Program-made: the position numbers and the translations under genes
Shown here: in pieces, positions 63,808 to 64,000 of the stretch
Numbering within the stretch: the first letter of the stretch is position 1
How the letters are laid out: each line of letters opens with the position of its first letter
The notes under the pieces: generated by a model
The model's input: only the letters and a program-made list of their open reading frames with translations
Told to the model about the DNA's origin: nothing
Database searches by the model: none
Origin: Mucilaginibacter sp. L196
GTDB taxonomy: Bacteria > Bacteroidota > Bacteroidia > Sphingobacteriales > Sphingobacteriaceae
Reading direction: 5' to 3'
NCBI RefSeq assembly: GCF_009765905.1
Contig: NZ_LMUO01000015.1
Location: 1,086,565-1,150,564 of the forward strand
DNA length: 64,000 nucleotides

Positions 63808-64000
63808 TTATTCTTGGTTAAATAATTGGAGTGCCTGTGCATATTGTTGTAGCTTGCGTTCGAGGTCGGCTTTTTTCTTTTCCAATTCGGTTTTCTTTTC
63901 GGGATAGTTGGGTATTCCGGGGAAGCTGACCATGTGATTCACTGGCAAAGAGAGCAGTGATTTAGCTGGCGGCAGAGTTCAGCAGATGCTGTAAAAGCGT
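63808..64000 (-). pseudogene. PRTRC system protein E, C-terminal end (cut by window edge, frame disturbed)
   Basis: The last 33 codons before the stop at 63808-63810 read PGIPNYPEKKTELEKKKADL and then LERKLQQYAQALQLFNQE, the Lys/Glu-rich C-terminal helix typical of PRTRC protein E. Going upstream, the frame meets a TGA at 63979-63981, while another frame shows AFTASAELCRQLNH before its own stop. This suggests one or two frameshifts between about 63920 and 63980. Protein C starts 9 nt after its stop. Only the C-terminal end is inside the window, so the state of the whole gene is unknown. Confidence 0.55.

Overview
The window is chromosome from a member of the Bacteroidota, most likely Sphingobacteriaceae (Mucilaginibacter/Pedobacter-like). 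The evidence is the gene families (PRTRC cassette, DUF3857/transglutaminase pairs, MG2/TonB-plug proteins, YyaL, IntDOT-like integrase), Bacteroidota-type promoters (TTG...TAnnTTTG) ahead of several genes, and mostly weak Shine-Dalgarno sequences. Positions 1 to about 58,800 are ordinary, densely packed chromosome. Positions 58,801-64,000 are the left end of an integrated mobile element that continues past the right edge.

Left chromosomal part (1-23 kb): the tail of a GltB-like FMN protein; a minus-strand methyltransferase/PEBP/AraC group; a two-gene ABC transporter; sucC; a secreted alpha/beta hydrolase; a LolD-like ATPase with a small partner; a HAD protein whose nucleophile position is Glu; an S41 lipoprotein protease; smc; an NAD(P)-binding oxidoreductase; PhzF; an M1 aminopeptidase; YyaL plus SlyD; and a fatty-acid desaturase. 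Several interspersed GC-rich or hairpin repeats lie here. One copy is inserted in frame inside the smc hinge region and a relative supplies the stop codon of phzF.

Middle (24-32.5 kb): a co-directional cluster of a TolB-like protein, three TIM-barrel sugar isomerase/epimerases (two Tat-exported), two Gfo/Idh/MocA oxidoreductases (one Tat-exported), a lipoprotein cytochrome c and a DUF1080 protein. This looks like a periplasmic oxidative (3-keto sugar type) glycoside-processing pathway. It is followed by a large MG2/plug protein, small hypotheticals, a TPR protein with a histidine-kinase dimerisation domain but no ATPase domain, mutS, an NlpC/P60 lipoprotein, a 40-residue membrane protein, two tandem DUF3857/transglutaminase proteins, an exonuclease fused to a DUF3820-like domain, queG, a polysaccharide deacetylase, ruvB, a polyprenol-phosphate glycosyltransferase, a POT peptide transporter, a thiolase and a PgpH-like 7TM-HD phosphodiesterase.

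Right end (58.7-64 kb): a tRNA-Ser(GCT) with a clear promoter and terminator, two palindromes, an IntDOT-like tyrosine recombinase, and on the minus strand a tightly coupled PRTRC operon (protein E fragment, protein C, a large central protein, protein B, ThiF/E1) ending in a DarG-type macro-domain gene. Protein C ends in Gly and protein B carries an E2-like N-V-Y-x-D-G-x-V-C motif. The cassette therefore reads as a mobile ubiquitin-like/E1/E2-like conjugation system joined to an ADP-ribose-reversal gene. Two genes of this operon are clearly frame-shifted and a third probably is, whereas no frameshift was seen in the 58 kb of chromosome, so this copy may be decaying.
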